A stretch of DNA of 51,655 nt from assembly GCA_028277985.1 (NCBI GenBank), contig JANQFG010000020.1:1-51655 (forward strand), written 5' to 3'. The notes under the pieces were generated by a model. The model did no database searches and was not told where the DNA came from. It worked only from the letters and a program-made list of their open reading frames with translations. A program made the translations under genes and the position numbers. Origin of the DNA: a bacterium (GTDB lineage Bacteria > Desulfobacterota > DSWW01). Below are positions 34,231 through 42,416 of the stretch, piece by piece. Positions within the stretch are counted from its first letter, which is position 1. Each line of letters starts with the position of its first letter.

Positions 34231-34926
34231 CTAAGAGCTTTTCGTGCCCTTCGCCTTTTGATGAGCATCGATTTCCTTGGTCCACCGTTCCATCCGGGAT
34301 GGAAGGCGATGCTTCGCCCTGCAGGATTCCGCGACCAGGATCGCCTGCAGTTCGTTGAGGGCTTCTTCGAAACGGTCGTTGACGATGAGGTAATCAAAGT
34401 CCTCTGCCTGCCGGATCTCGGAAGTGGCCGTACGAATCCTCACGGCCAGATCTTCCTCGCTGATCTCTCCCCTTCCCTGAATTCTGTGAATCAGATCCTC
34501 GAGGGACGGGGTCATCACGAAAACGAGGACCGCTTCCGGAATCGACCCTCGAATCTGGGTGGCCCCCTTCCAGTCGACCTCGAACAGAAGAGATTCGCGT
34601 TCAGGCCTGCTCCGGAGGTTCTCGATCGAACTGCCGTACAGATGCCCATGCACCTCTGCCCACTCGAGAAAAGCTCCCTCGCGGATCATCCGCTCAAAGG
34701 TTCCCCGATCCACAAAGAAGTAGTCCTTCCCCTCCTTTTCACCCGGTCGTGAGGGTCGCGTGGTGTGGGAAACAGCGGCCCGAAGCCATGAGAGCTTCGC
34801 GAGCACCTCGGCACACAGGCTCGTCTTGCCCGCCCCGGAAGGGCCGGAGACAACAAAGACAGGGCTTGCGCCCCGGCCCTGGAAAGTGTCCGCTCTCAGC
34901 CCTTTCCTTTCGGCTTGCTCGCTCAT
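34231..34926 (-). CDS. gmk: Guanylate kinase
   Basis: Phosphorylates GMP to GDP. With start ATG 34926 the protein is 231 residues. The P-loop is SGPSGAGKTSL; the GMP site shows SHTTRPSRPGEKEGKDYFFV and FLEWAEVHGHLYG; VDWKGATQIR is also typical. The start is supported by ATGA overlap with remA and by GGGGGA upstream; the longer frame lies inside remA. The N-terminal extension of about 20 residues before the P-loop strand is slightly longer than usual. It is the last gene of a chain of overlapping genes from the sugar transferase at 36643. Confidence 0.95.
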   Translation of the reverse strand: MSEQAERKGLRADTFQGRGASPVFVVSGPSGAGKTSLCAEVLAKLSWLRAAVSHTTRPSRPGEKEGKDYFFVDRGTFERMIREGAFLEWAEVHGHLYGSSIENLRSRPERESLLFEVDWKGATQIRGSIPEAVLVFVMTPSLEDLIHRIQGRGEISEEDLAVRIRTATSEIRQAEDFDYLIVNDRFEEALNELQAILVAESCRAKHRLPSRMERWTKEIDAHQKAKGTKSS

Positions 34927-35192
34927 GGTTCCCCCGGATCCGAAGAAGGAGTCGACTCGAAGCGCTGACACAGGGTATCCGCCTGAACCGAAGAGAGAAT
35001 CAGATGGCCGGAATCACAGACCAGAACCGCCCGGCACTTCCGGCCGTGGGTCGCGTCCACAAGCCGGCCCGCCTTTCTCGCCTCGTCCCTGAGGCGGCGG
35101 ACAGGGTTGGGTCCCGGAGCCAGAATCGCGACCAGTCGGGAGCGGACCACCGTGTTTCCAAAGCCTATGTTCAGAATGTCTTTCTTCGCCAT
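34923..35192 (-). CDS. remA: RemA/DUF370 family regulator
   Basis: An 89-residue protein of the DUF370 family. In Bacillus subtilis, RemA is a DNA-binding regulator that activates extracellular-matrix operons. The family core is clear: LNIGFGNTVVRSRLVAILAP, ARKAGRLVDATHGRKCRAVL and DSGHLILSSVQADTL. A C-terminal tail of about 15 residues (RFESTPSSDPGEP) exceeds the Bacillus protein. It overlaps gmk by ATGA and follows yicC by 9 bp. Being translationally linked to polysaccharide genes further upstream makes a matrix-related role attractive here, but that is inference. Confidence 0.93.
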   Translation of the reverse strand: MAKKDILNIGFGNTVVRSRLVAILAPGPNPVRRLRDEARKAGRLVDATHGRKCRAVLVCDSGHLILSSVQADTLCQRFESTPSSDPGEP

Positions 35193-35201
35193 GTCGTTCC
35201 G

Positions 35202-36077
35202 CTACTGGAGATTCTGGGACTGTTCCCGAATCTTCTCGAGCTCGGATTTCATGTCCACCACCACATAAGTCACGTCCGCGGAGGGGGTCTTCGAACCGAT
35301 CGTGTTCACCTCACGGTTGATCTCCTGGGTCAGGAATTCCAGCCGTTTGCCCGTCATGGACCCGTCCAGCAGGGCCTTCTCGCAGCTTTCCAGATGGCTC
35401 GTCAGCCTTACGGTCTCCTCGGTCACGTCCGTCTTGTCCGTATAGAGCACAACCTCTTGTGCGATTCGCTGCGGGTCGAGCTCCGGCCGGTTCACGAGCG
35501 ATGCGATCCTCTCCTCGAGCCTTTCACGGAATCGGGCCGGCACATCCTCGGACAGGGTCTCGATCCGTGCCTGTTGTTCCATCAGGCGCCGGATGCGCGA
35601 GAGCAGGTCTTCCTGGAGCACGCGCCCCTCCCGCTGCTGCATCTGTTCCATCTTCTCCACGGCCTCTTCCAGGGTTGGGAGAACCAGCGCCCATTCCTCC
35701 TCGATGTCCGGTCCCTCCTCCGGCAGGATCACCAGATCCCTCTGTCGTACGAGTGACTGCATGTCCAGGGATCCCCCCACGCCGAACTCCTCACGAAGCC
35801 GTTTCTCGAGATCCAGGTAGAAGGTCAAGGCCGCCTCGTTCAATCGAAGGGGCTGTGCCGCCCCTGCCTGCTCCTCCCAATGCACGCTCAATTCCACCCT
35901 GCCCCTCACCAGGCGATCCCTCGCCCACTGGTAGATGCGAGGCTCGAGAGGCTGGAGAGGCCGGGCGACTCGAAGTCGAAGATCGAGGAACCGGTGGTTG
36001 TACGAACGGGTCTCGATTCGAATCGCTCCGCCTCTTCCCTCTTTTTCGGCAGAACCGAAGCCGGTCATGCTTTTCAT
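35202..36077 (-). CDS. yicC: YicC/YloC family endoribonuclease
   Basis: A 291-residue YicC-type protein; members are RNases acting in RNA turnover. Signature: N-terminal MKSMTGFGSAE, EIRSxNHRFLDLRLR-type segment (IETRSYNHRFLDLRLRV), a central helical region (about 90-200) and C-terminal EKALLDGSMTGKRLEFLTQE and EVNTIGSK. The start ATG 36077 overlaps the DUF4416 stop by ATGA. The conserved order yicC-remA-gmk, known in other bacteria, is kept. Confidence 0.95.
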   Translation of the reverse strand: MKSMTGFGSAEKEGRGGAIRIETRSYNHRFLDLRLRVARPLQPLEPRIYQWARDRLVRGRVELSVHWEEQAGAAQPLRLNEAALTFYLDLEKRLREEFGVGGSLDMQSLVRQRDLVILPEEGPDIEEEWALVLPTLEEAVEKMEQMQQREGRVLQEDLLSRIRRLMEQQARIETLSEDVPARFRERLEERIASLVNRPELDPQRIAQEVVLYTDKTDVTEETVRLTSHLESCEKALLDGSMTGKRLEFLTQEINREVNTIGSKTPSADVTYVVVDMKSELEKIREQSQNLQ

Positions 36078-36646
36078 TCGATCCAGCCCCCTTTGCTCGC
36101 CCGCCTCCGGAGGCAGTCATGCTCTCTCAGGCGGTTCATCATGCTCACCGTATCCGGCGCCCCGTAGTCCGGGTAAGTCCAGTCCAGGGGCCGATAGCTC
36201 TTCTGCTTGTAGACCAGAGTAACGTCGGCGTAGATTCCCTTCGCGAGATAGGGACGATGGGAAAAGGGCTTTGTCGTCGCCAGCACGAGCCGCTCGAGAA
36301 GCAGGAACCCGGGATCGATGTTTACCCTTCGCCCACCTGACGAACGCTCGAAGAGGCCCTCCACCCTTTTCGCGTCCCACTTCAGCCGGGGGAGGGACTC
36401 CTGATCCACCTCGTTCTGAAACGTCACGAACTTCCGTGACAGAGACGGACCCATCTCCTTCTCGTAATACCGGGTGTAGTCAAAGGGAATGCGCCGACTG
36501 ATGAACTCCACGGGCCCCCACATCTCGACCAGCACCCGGAGAACCTCTGCGAGATTCAGATCCGGGACATAGATGAATCCACAGAAGATCTTCGCCAAGG
36601 GAGGGGGATCGTATTTCTCTTCCTCGGGAGCCCGCACCGGCTTCAT
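36074..36646 (-). CDS. DUF4416 family protein
   Basis: A 190-residue protein of unknown function, found in deltaproteobacteria and relatives. Visible features: AKIFCGFIYVPDLNLAEVL near the start, FDYTRYYEKEMGPSLSRKF, VNIDPGFLLLERLVLATTK, GIYADVTLVY and a C-terminal TYPDYGAPDTVSMMNRLR. No catalytic motif can be assigned. ATG 36646 overlaps the sugar-transferase stop, and its own stop overlaps the yicC start, so its translation is locked to both neighbours. Confidence 0.85.
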   Translation of the reverse strand: MKPVRAPEEEKYDPPPLAKIFCGFIYVPDLNLAEVLRVLVEMWGPVEFISRRIPFDYTRYYEKEMGPSLSRKFVTFQNEVDQESLPRLKWDAKRVEGLFERSSGGRRVNIDPGFLLLERLVLATTKPFSHRPYLAKGIYADVTLVYKQKSYRPLDWTYPDYGAPDTVSMMNRLREHDCLRRRASKGGWIE

Positions 36647-38040
36647 TGCTCGGCCTTGTTCACGAAGCCTTTCCACAAGGTCAGCCACAGGATTTTCAGG
36701 TCCAAACCCAGAGACCATCCTTCTATGTACTGGATATCACACTCGACCCGCTTTTCCAAGGAAGTCGGGCCCCTCCACCCCTTCACCTGAGCAAGCCCCG
36801 TAAGGCCGGACTTCACCTTCTGACGCAGAATGTACGCGGGGATTTCCCTCTGGAACTCTCGTATGAACTCCGGACGTTCGGGCCTGGGTCCCACAAGGCT
36901 CATGTCACCCCTGAGCACGTTCCAGAGCTGCGGCAGCTCGTCCAGGCTGTACTTCCTCAAGAGGGCGCCCAGCCGGGTTCTTCGCGGATCCTGTGGAACC
37001 GACCAGACCGGTTCGTTCTCCTTCTCTGCATCGTTCCTCATGGTGCGGAACTTGACCAGAGAGAATTCGCGTCCGTCCATTCCGAGCCGGACCTGCCGAT
37101 ACAGGACAGGGCCCGGGGACGTCAGCTTGATCAGAAGGGAAATGATCAGGAAGACCGGTGCCAGCAGCACCACGGCGATCCCGGAGAAGAACAGGTCCAC
37201 GATCCTCTTTTCCAGGCGCGCAGACCCCTGCTGCGGGCTCCCACGAACTCTGACGAGCGGAATGCCCTCGAACTCCTCGATTCCCGGATGAAGGGGCATG
37301 ATGGGAAACACGTCCGGAATCACCAGGATATCCACGGCAAGGTCGTCGATGGCCTTGAGCATCTCCTTCAGCCGCCACCCGTGCTCCAGCTGAAGCGCAA
37401 ACACCACCATGTGGATCCACTCTGCCTGCAGAGTCTTGCGCAGAGCGGAATAATCCCCGAGAACTTCGCGTTTGACGGCCCCTTTTCGCTCCTCTTCCGC
37501 GAGCAGCTGCCCGCGGATCGCCAGCCCCGTTTCCGGGTGCTCCTCTATATTCTCGCAGAAGGGTTCCACAAACGCATTGTCTCCCACGAGAAGCACTCGC
37601 CTCGAACCGGAAGGGCCCTTGCGTGCCCGCTGGAAGAGACTCCGTAGAATTCGGCGAATCGAAAGAAGGCCCAGAAAAGCGAGACCCAGGAAACAGGCGT
37701 AAAAGACCCTCGAGAATTCCACCTTGGTGGAGAGATAGATGATGGAGACCAGCAGGACCATGGCCATGGCCGAGCTTCGAGCCAGGGTCTTCCACTCGCC
37801 GGCGACCTTCCACCATCGATCTGTTCGGTATACGCCTCCATAAGAAAGGACGGCAACCCAGACCAAAAGGACCAACGGCAGATGGGAGACATACACATCC
37901 AGCGGAGGCACCCCGAAGTAGACCGGAATCCAGCCGGACATGAAACGAAGCCAGTAGGCGATGATCCAGGCCAGCGCGATCCAGGCGGCGTCCACGAGGC
38001 GGTGGAATCTCTGGATAAGCCGAAATGACTCTCTCAGCAT
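36643..38040 (-). CDS. Polyprenyl-phosphate sugar-1-phosphate transferase (WcaJ/WbaP-like)
   Basis: Starts surface polysaccharide synthesis by moving a sugar-1-phosphate onto undecaprenyl phosphate at the inner membrane. The 465-residue protein (ATG 38040) has four N-terminal spans (about 8-135), a Rossmann-like CoA-binding_3 middle domain (RRVLLVGDNAFVEPF) and the C-terminal catalytic part. That part shows KRIVDLFFSGIAVVLLAP, SPGPVLYRQVRLG, FSLVKFRTMRNDAE, LRKYSLDELPQLWNVL, MSLVGPRPERPEF and SGLTGLAQVKG. It heads the chain DUF4416, yicC, remA, gmk with 4-bp overlaps at its end. Glycosyltransferase genes lie just upstream on the same strand. Confidence 0.92.
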   Translation of the reverse strand: MLRESFRLIQRFHRLVDAAWIALAWIIAYWLRFMSGWIPVYFGVPPLDVYVSHLPLVLLVWVAVLSYGGVYRTDRWWKVAGEWKTLARSSAMAMVLLVSIIYLSTKVEFSRVFYACFLGLAFLGLLSIRRILRSLFQRARKGPSGSRRVLLVGDNAFVEPFCENIEEHPETGLAIRGQLLAEEERKGAVKREVLGDYSALRKTLQAEWIHMVVFALQLEHGWRLKEMLKAIDDLAVDILVIPDVFPIMPLHPGIEEFEGIPLVRVRGSPQQGSARLEKRIVDLFFSGIAVVLLAPVFLIISLLIKLTSPGPVLYRQVRLGMDGREFSLVKFRTMRNDAEKENEPVWSVPQDPRRTRLGALLRKYSLDELPQLWNVLRGDMSLVGPRPERPEFIREFQREIPAYILRQKVKSGLTGLAQVKGWRGPTSLEKRVECDIQYIEGWSLGLDLKILWLTLWKGFVNKAEQ

Positions 38041-38070
38041 CGCAAGCCCCACCCCCTTCCACACAACCCC

Positions 38071-38196
38071 AGGTGAAAGGTCAAAGGGTGAAGATCAAAG
38101 GTATGGTCCAAGTATCGAAGAAAGAGACTGTAAACGGCCTCCACCCCTTTCATCCGCCAGCCCATCCTTTCACCTTTGACCTTATACCTTTCACCT
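38071..38196. repeat. MITE-like element with ~36-bp imperfect terminal inverted repeats
   Basis: The left end begins AGGTGAAAGGTCAAAGGGTG (38071-38090) and runs to GGTATGG. The right end, read inverted from 38196, begins AGGTGAAAGGT, continues with AAGGTCAAAGGTGAAAGG and ends GATGG. About 54 bp lie between, with no coding capacity. It fills the gap between the start of the sugar transferase gene and the end of a glycosyltransferase gene. Confidence 0.55.
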
Positions 38197-38203
38197 CCAG
38201 GCT

Positions 38204-39325
38204 TCACCCGTCGGCCAGTCGTGTCTCTCTGTAGACCTCTTCATAGAGTGCCAGGGTACTCTCCGCCGCCTTCGCCCACGTGAACTCGCGTGCCCGGTCG
38301 ATGACCGGGGATGCATCCCAATCCCCCTGTTTCCTCCTCCCATGGGTCTGCTCGAGCGCCACCCGCCAGCCCTGGCCGTCTCCCAACGAGATCAGGAGAC
38401 CTGCTGAGCCGAGCACCTCCGGCAGCGCGCCTTCATTCGCAGCAACAACGGGCAACCCGAATTGCATCGCTTCGACAGCGGGCAGGCAGAATCCTTCCCC
38501 CCGAGAGGGGCATAGCAGGCCTACGGCTCGCTCGTAGAGGAGTCGAAGGAGCCCTTCCGAGACCTCGCCGGCAAAACGCACACGCCCCTCCCCGTCCCTG
38601 GCCTTCACATAGGCATGCACCGAAGGATGCTGTTCTCCGACCAGTATGTACCGCACTTTCCTCTCACGCAGCGTGTCCGACGCGAGGACGCATTGAACCG
38701 AGAACAGGACGTTCTTGTGGGGACGAGGATTGGCGATGGACAGAAAATAGTCAAGGCCCCCGGGGTTGAGCTCGTTGTATGCGTTCTCGTCCTGGCTAGA
38801 CACAGGGTTTCGTACCATGTGGTCCCCTCCCTCGGGAATCACACGCACCTTGCCGGGCGGCACAGAAAATCGCCTACAGATCGAAGAGCAAGTGTAGGAC
38901 GATACGGTCACGATCCTCCGGGCGCGCTTCGCCATCCATCTCACCAGGCTCTTGTGGTAGAGCTTCGGACCGGGCGAGAAATCCTCCGGGAACTCCAGGG
39001 GCAGCAGGTCATGGATCGTAAACAGGGTCGGGACCGAAACGAAGACCGGACAGGCGTAGGTCGGGCAATGATAGATATCCGGTTGCACCCTCGCTACTGC
39101 ACGGGGTACGAGGAGTTGCTCCCCAGGGCCGTAGGGCCTTGCTGAGCAACGTAATACGGAAGCCCCTCCCTGTTCGAGACCTTCCAGGTCGCTTCCTTCG
39201 GAAGCCAGCAGAACCCAATGGTGGGAGGTCCCGAGGGCCTGCAGGGCCCGGGTCAGTTCCATCCCATAGCGCGCGATTCCGTGTCTTCCCGCGCCCGCGG
39301 TCCTCAAGTCCAGACAGATCTTCAT
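38204..39325 (-). CDS. Glycosyltransferase family 4 (first of two)
   Basis: A 373-residue GT-B fold glycosyltransferase for surface polysaccharide. MKICLDLRTAGAGRHGIARY is a typical N-terminal nucleotide-fold start, then YHCPTYACPVF, TIHDLLPLEFPEDF, RIVTVSSYTCSSI, DYFLSIANPRPHKN and the GT4 donor-site GEGFCLPAVEAMQFGLPVVA with the EX7E glutamates. ATG 39325 is chosen by homology; its ribosome site (GGTTGAG) is poor. The longer frame to 39568 lies in the next gene. It ends 8 bp from the MITE-like element. Confidence 0.9.
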   Translation of the reverse strand: MKICLDLRTAGAGRHGIARYGMELTRALQALGTSHHWVLLASEGSDLEGLEQGGASVLRCSARPYGPGEQLLVPRAVARVQPDIYHCPTYACPVFVSVPTLFTIHDLLPLEFPEDFSPGPKLYHKSLVRWMAKRARRIVTVSSYTCSSICRRFSVPPGKVRVIPEGGDHMVRNPVSSQDENAYNELNPGGLDYFLSIANPRPHKNVLFSVQCVLASDTLRERKVRYILVGEQHPSVHAYVKARDGEGRVRFAGEVSEGLLRLLYERAVGLLCPSRGEGFCLPAVEAMQFGLPVVAANEGALPEVLGSAGLLISLGDGQGWRVALEQTHGRRKQGDWDASPVIDRAREFTWAKAAESTLALYEEVYRETRLADG

Positions 39326-39344
39326 CTCAACCGGCCCGCTCGAT

Positions 39345-40466
39345 TCAACAGAGCTCCTTGTATAGGGCGAGGGTTTTTTCGGCGCTCTTGTGCCAGCTGT
39401 AGCTCTCCGACTGTTGGAGCCCCTTCTCGACACGCTCCATGCGCATGTCCTCGTCCCGCAGGCACTGAAAGATGCTGCCCGCCACCGCCTCGACATCCGT
39501 GGGATCCACAAGCACGGCAGCTTCTCCAAGGCTCTCGGGCAGGCTGGCCCGATCGGAGGCCACCACACAGGTCCCTGCTGCCATCGCCTCCACGGGAGGG
39601 AGGCCGAAACCTTCGTACAGGGAGAGATACACGAAGAGGTCGGCGCATCTGTACAGAAGACCCAGATCCTCGTCCGGGACGTAACCGAGGTAGCGAATGG
39701 AGGAGCCCACCGGGCTCGATTCCCAGGCTCTTCGCACTTCCCTCAGCCCCCATCCCTCATGTCCGACCAGGACGAGCTGGGTGTCCTTCACCCCCATCGC
39801 GTCGACCAGCTCAAAGGCCTTCAGCAGCTGAACAACGTTCTTCCTCGGCTCCATCGTCCCGACATAGAGGAGATAAGGCCTTCGAATGCCGTATCGCTCC
39901 AGCGTCTTATCCGCTTCCTCCCCCGAGGCTCCGCACGGCTGAGCACCCGAGGACAGATAGGGAGCCCCGGGAATCACCTCGATCTTGCTCATGGCGTCGG
40001 GCCATCGTTCCCCGATCTCCCTCTTGGTGAATTCCGAGAGGGTCACGATCCTGTCCGCCCGCGAAACGGCCAGAGGCAGAAGCATCTTCAAGGGCCACTT
40101 GTTCCTCGCTTCCATGGTTTCCGGGTAGCGATACACTGTCAGGTCGTAGATGTTCGCCACGGAGGGACCTCGCGCTAAAATGGAGGGGAGAAACAGGGTC
40201 CCGTGGAACAGGTCGGGCCTGTGTCTCCCGAGGAGGAAGGGAACCACCACCTGGAGCCAGACGTTTCCCTTCCATCCCTTTTGAACCAGCTCTCGAACAC
40301 GCGGATCTCGACCCAGAAGGCTTCCCTTGTGAATCTCCCGGGGCGAGCAGAGCAGGAGCTCCTGCATTTCCTCGAACTCGAGGAGGGCCTCGAGCAGGCA
40401 ACGGACGTATCTGCCAATGCCCGTTCCCTGTTCGATCAGCGGCCTGGCATCGTAGGCTACCCGCAT
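39345..40466 (-). CDS. Glycosyltransferase family 4 (second)
   Basis: A 373-residue GT4 enzyme, exactly as long as its neighbour, starting MRVAYDARPLIEQGTGIGRY. Further marks: LFHGTLFLPS, ANIYDLTVYRYPE, DRIVTLSEFTKREI, YLLYVGTMEPRKN and the donor loop YEGFGLPPVEAMAAGTCVVA. Similar layout suggests an old duplication with the gene at 38204. ATG 40466 is set by the family N-terminus; no good ribosome site precedes it, and a longer start at 40526 would overlap the upstream gene end. Confidence 0.9.
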   Translation of the reverse strand: MRVAYDARPLIEQGTGIGRYVRCLLEALLEFEEMQELLLCSPREIHKGSLLGRDPRVRELVQKGWKGNVWLQVVVPFLLGRHRPDLFHGTLFLPSILARGPSVANIYDLTVYRYPETMEARNKWPLKMLLPLAVSRADRIVTLSEFTKREIGERWPDAMSKIEVIPGAPYLSSGAQPCGASGEEADKTLERYGIRRPYLLYVGTMEPRKNVVQLLKAFELVDAMGVKDTQLVLVGHEGWGLREVRRAWESSPVGSSIRYLGYVPDEDLGLLYRCADLFVYLSLYEGFGLPPVEAMAAGTCVVASDRASLPESLGEAAVLVDPTDVEAVAGSIFQCLRDEDMRMERVEKGLQQSESYSWHKSAEKTLALYKELC

Positions 40467-40500
40467 CAAAGAAGTCCAATTCTGCTTGGAAAACTCTAAC

Positions 40501-41436
40501 TTACGGAGGGGGAAGGAAAAAGGCAAGACGGTCGAATCGACCTCCGGACGCCCGCCAGAGAAGGGCTCGCTGGTACAGGGCCCGGGGAATATTGCGGAGC
40601 AGAAGCTGAATCGAGGAAAGAACGACCCCTGCCCCCCCTTCTTTGAACAGCCCCTTCAGGGACCGAAGGTGGCTCAGGAAGATGCTCCGCCCGTTTCGGA
40701 TGAAATACCGCATGGGCAGATTCTTGACCTGGCAAAGGGTGGAATTCACGAATTCCTGCCTCAGGTGCCAGTTCCGGTCTTCCGGCCGGCTCGCCTTTCC
40801 CACATGAACCACCCGCGCCTGAGGGACGAACACGCAGGGACAGCCGAATCGCTGCGCCCGGAAACCGAGATCGATGTCCTCGAAATAGGCGAAGAAGTCC
40901 TCGTCAAAGAGCCCGACCTTCTCGAACAGGGAATGCCGAAACAGGACTGCAGAGCCGGATGCGGAGAATACCTCCTCCTCCTGGTCGTACTGCCCCCGGT
41001 CCATCTCCCCCCTACCGCGGTTTGCGCCGCAGGCGTCCGACTTGATCAGATCCCCCACGCTCTCGATGCATTCCCTGTTGTCGGCCATGAGGACCTTGGA
41101 GGCGAAGCTGCCCGCCTCCGGGTACCTCTGCGAAGCCCTGAAAAGCGCCTCCAGCCAGCCCGGATCCGCCTCTGCATCGTTGTTCAACAGGGCGATCAGG
41201 TCTGCCGGCGATCTCCGAATCCCCTCGTTGACCGCCCTGCAGAAACCGAAATTCCTCGGCAGGGCCAGCACGCGAACGTCCGGCCAATGCTTCCGAACGT
41301 ATTCAACAGAACCGTCGCTGGATCCGTTATCAACCAGGGTGACGCGGAACCCGGACAGGGTTTGACCGGACAGAGAAGCGAGGCTTCGGGGAAGGACCTT
41401 CATCCCGTTCCAGTTTGGAATCACCACCTCGATCAA
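40501..41436 (-). CDS. Glycosyltransferase family 2 (first of two)
   Basis: A 311-residue GT-A enzyme of the rhamnosyl-transferase-like group. Motifs: VVIPNWNG, VTLVDNGSSDGSVEYV, LPRNFGFCRAVNEGI, LLNNDAEADPGWLEAL (the DxD metal site is in NDAEAD), ASGSAVLFR and DEDFFAYFEDIDLGFR. The predicted start is TTG 41436 (ribosome-site-like GGGG upstream); no ATG or GTG lies between it and the preceding gene's stop 10 bp away. It probably adds one sugar to the lipid-linked glycan begun by the transferase at 36643. Confidence 0.9.
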   Translation of the reverse strand: MIEVVIPNWNGMKVLPRSLASLSGQTLSGFRVTLVDNGSSDGSVEYVRKHWPDVRVLALPRNFGFCRAVNEGIRRSPADLIALLNNDAEADPGWLEALFRASQRYPEAGSFASKVLMADNRECIESVGDLIKSDACGANRGRGEMDRGQYDQEEEVFSASGSAVLFRHSLFEKVGLFDEDFFAYFEDIDLGFRAQRFGCPCVFVPQARVVHVGKASRPEDRNWHLRQEFVNSTLCQVKNLPMRYFIRNGRSIFLSHLRSLKGLFKEGGAGVVLSSIQLLLRNIPRALYQRALLWRASGGRFDRLAFFLPPP

Positions 41437-41446
41437 TTCCGCACCC

Positions 41447-42385
41447 CTATATCCTGATTTCCTTGCTCAAAAAGGAGAAGAAGCTCGCAGCCCTCCTCGC
41501 CCGTGACAGCATCGTCTCCCTCCACGGGCGCCAGGCCAGCGCCAGCGCCCAGGAAATCGTCGTCACGAGGGCCTCCTCGGTCAGAATGAACCCGGCCAGC
41601 GCTGCGTGCGCAGGACGCCCCCGGTGTTTCCGGAAGAAGCGGAGCATGCTCCGGTAGTACCACTTTCGTCTGGTTTCGATCGAGATGGGAGCGAAGCTCT
41701 TCCCTCCCTCGTGGGTGAACACGGACTCCTCGCAGATCCCGAGCCCGTAACCGCTCTGAAATGCGCGGTAGCACCAATCCACATCCTCGAACCAGATGAA
41801 GAAACCTTCATCCAGGGGCCCCACCCTGTCGAGCACCTCTCTTCGGGTCAGCAGACAAGCACCCGGCACCTGGCGCACGGATCCGTCCATGAATCGATCC
41901 GGCGTGAGATCGAGCCTGCCGACCAGGATCGACCATCGGGAATAGTGCAGCAGCGCGCTCCGGAGCGTGGGAAAAGGTACGTAGTAGTCGTCCATCTGGG
42001 ACCGACCATCCTCCCCGACCAGCGTCCCCCCTGCGACCCCGATCTCGGGATGTTCCCGCAAATAGTCGACGAGCACCCTTATGGCGCCCCTGCCGGCCAC
42101 CACATCCGGGTTGAGCAGCATGACGAGAGGGGTCCCTGCCCTCCGCAGCGCAAGGTTCACGCCCGCGCTGTACCCGAGGTTTCGCTCCACGGAGATGCAG
42201 GTCACCCAGGGGAAGGACTGCTCCAGCATCTCCAGGCTTCCATCTTCTGAATCGTTGTCCACGACGATCGTCTGAAACCGTATGCCCGGGGCGGATTCGG
42301 CGAGGCTCGCAAGACAATGGGACAGCGAGTCACGGGTATTCCAGTTGACGATCAGGATCGAGAGCAGCGGATCTGTCTTCTTCAT
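41447..42385 (-). CDS. Glycosyltransferase family 2 (second)
   Basis: A 312-residue GT2 enzyme related to the gene at 40501: SILIVNWNTRDSLSHCL, IVVDNDSEDGSLEML, ERNLGYSAGVNLAL, MLLNPDVVAGRGAIRVL, VPGACLLTRREVLD and DEGFFIWFEDVDWCYR. A C-terminal extension with FTHEGGKSFAPIS and a possible amphipathic segment follows. ATG 42385 follows GGGGAAC. It is first in the run of four glycosyltransferase genes. The ald gene ends 31 bp upstream, so the operon may begin further up. Confidence 0.9.
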   Translation of the reverse strand: MKKTDPLLSILIVNWNTRDSLSHCLASLAESAPGIRFQTIVVDNDSEDGSLEMLEQSFPWVTCISVERNLGYSAGVNLALRRAGTPLVMLLNPDVVAGRGAIRVLVDYLREHPEIGVAGGTLVGEDGRSQMDDYYVPFPTLRSALLHYSRWSILVGRLDLTPDRFMDGSVRQVPGACLLTRREVLDRVGPLDEGFFIWFEDVDWCYRAFQSGYGLGICEESVFTHEGGKSFAPISIETRRKWYYRSMLRFFRKHRGRPAHAALAGFILTEEALVTTISWALALAWRPWRETMLSRARRAASFFSFLSKEIRI

Positions 42386-42416
42386 GTTCCCCAAGGTCCC
42401 CGGGTCGGCCGGAGGC

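Noticed and set aside
36905..38062. 385-codon minus-strand frame overlapping the sugar transferase
   Set aside because: A different frame of the same DNA. The transferase motifs SPGPVLYRQ and LVGPRPERPEF lie in the chosen frame.
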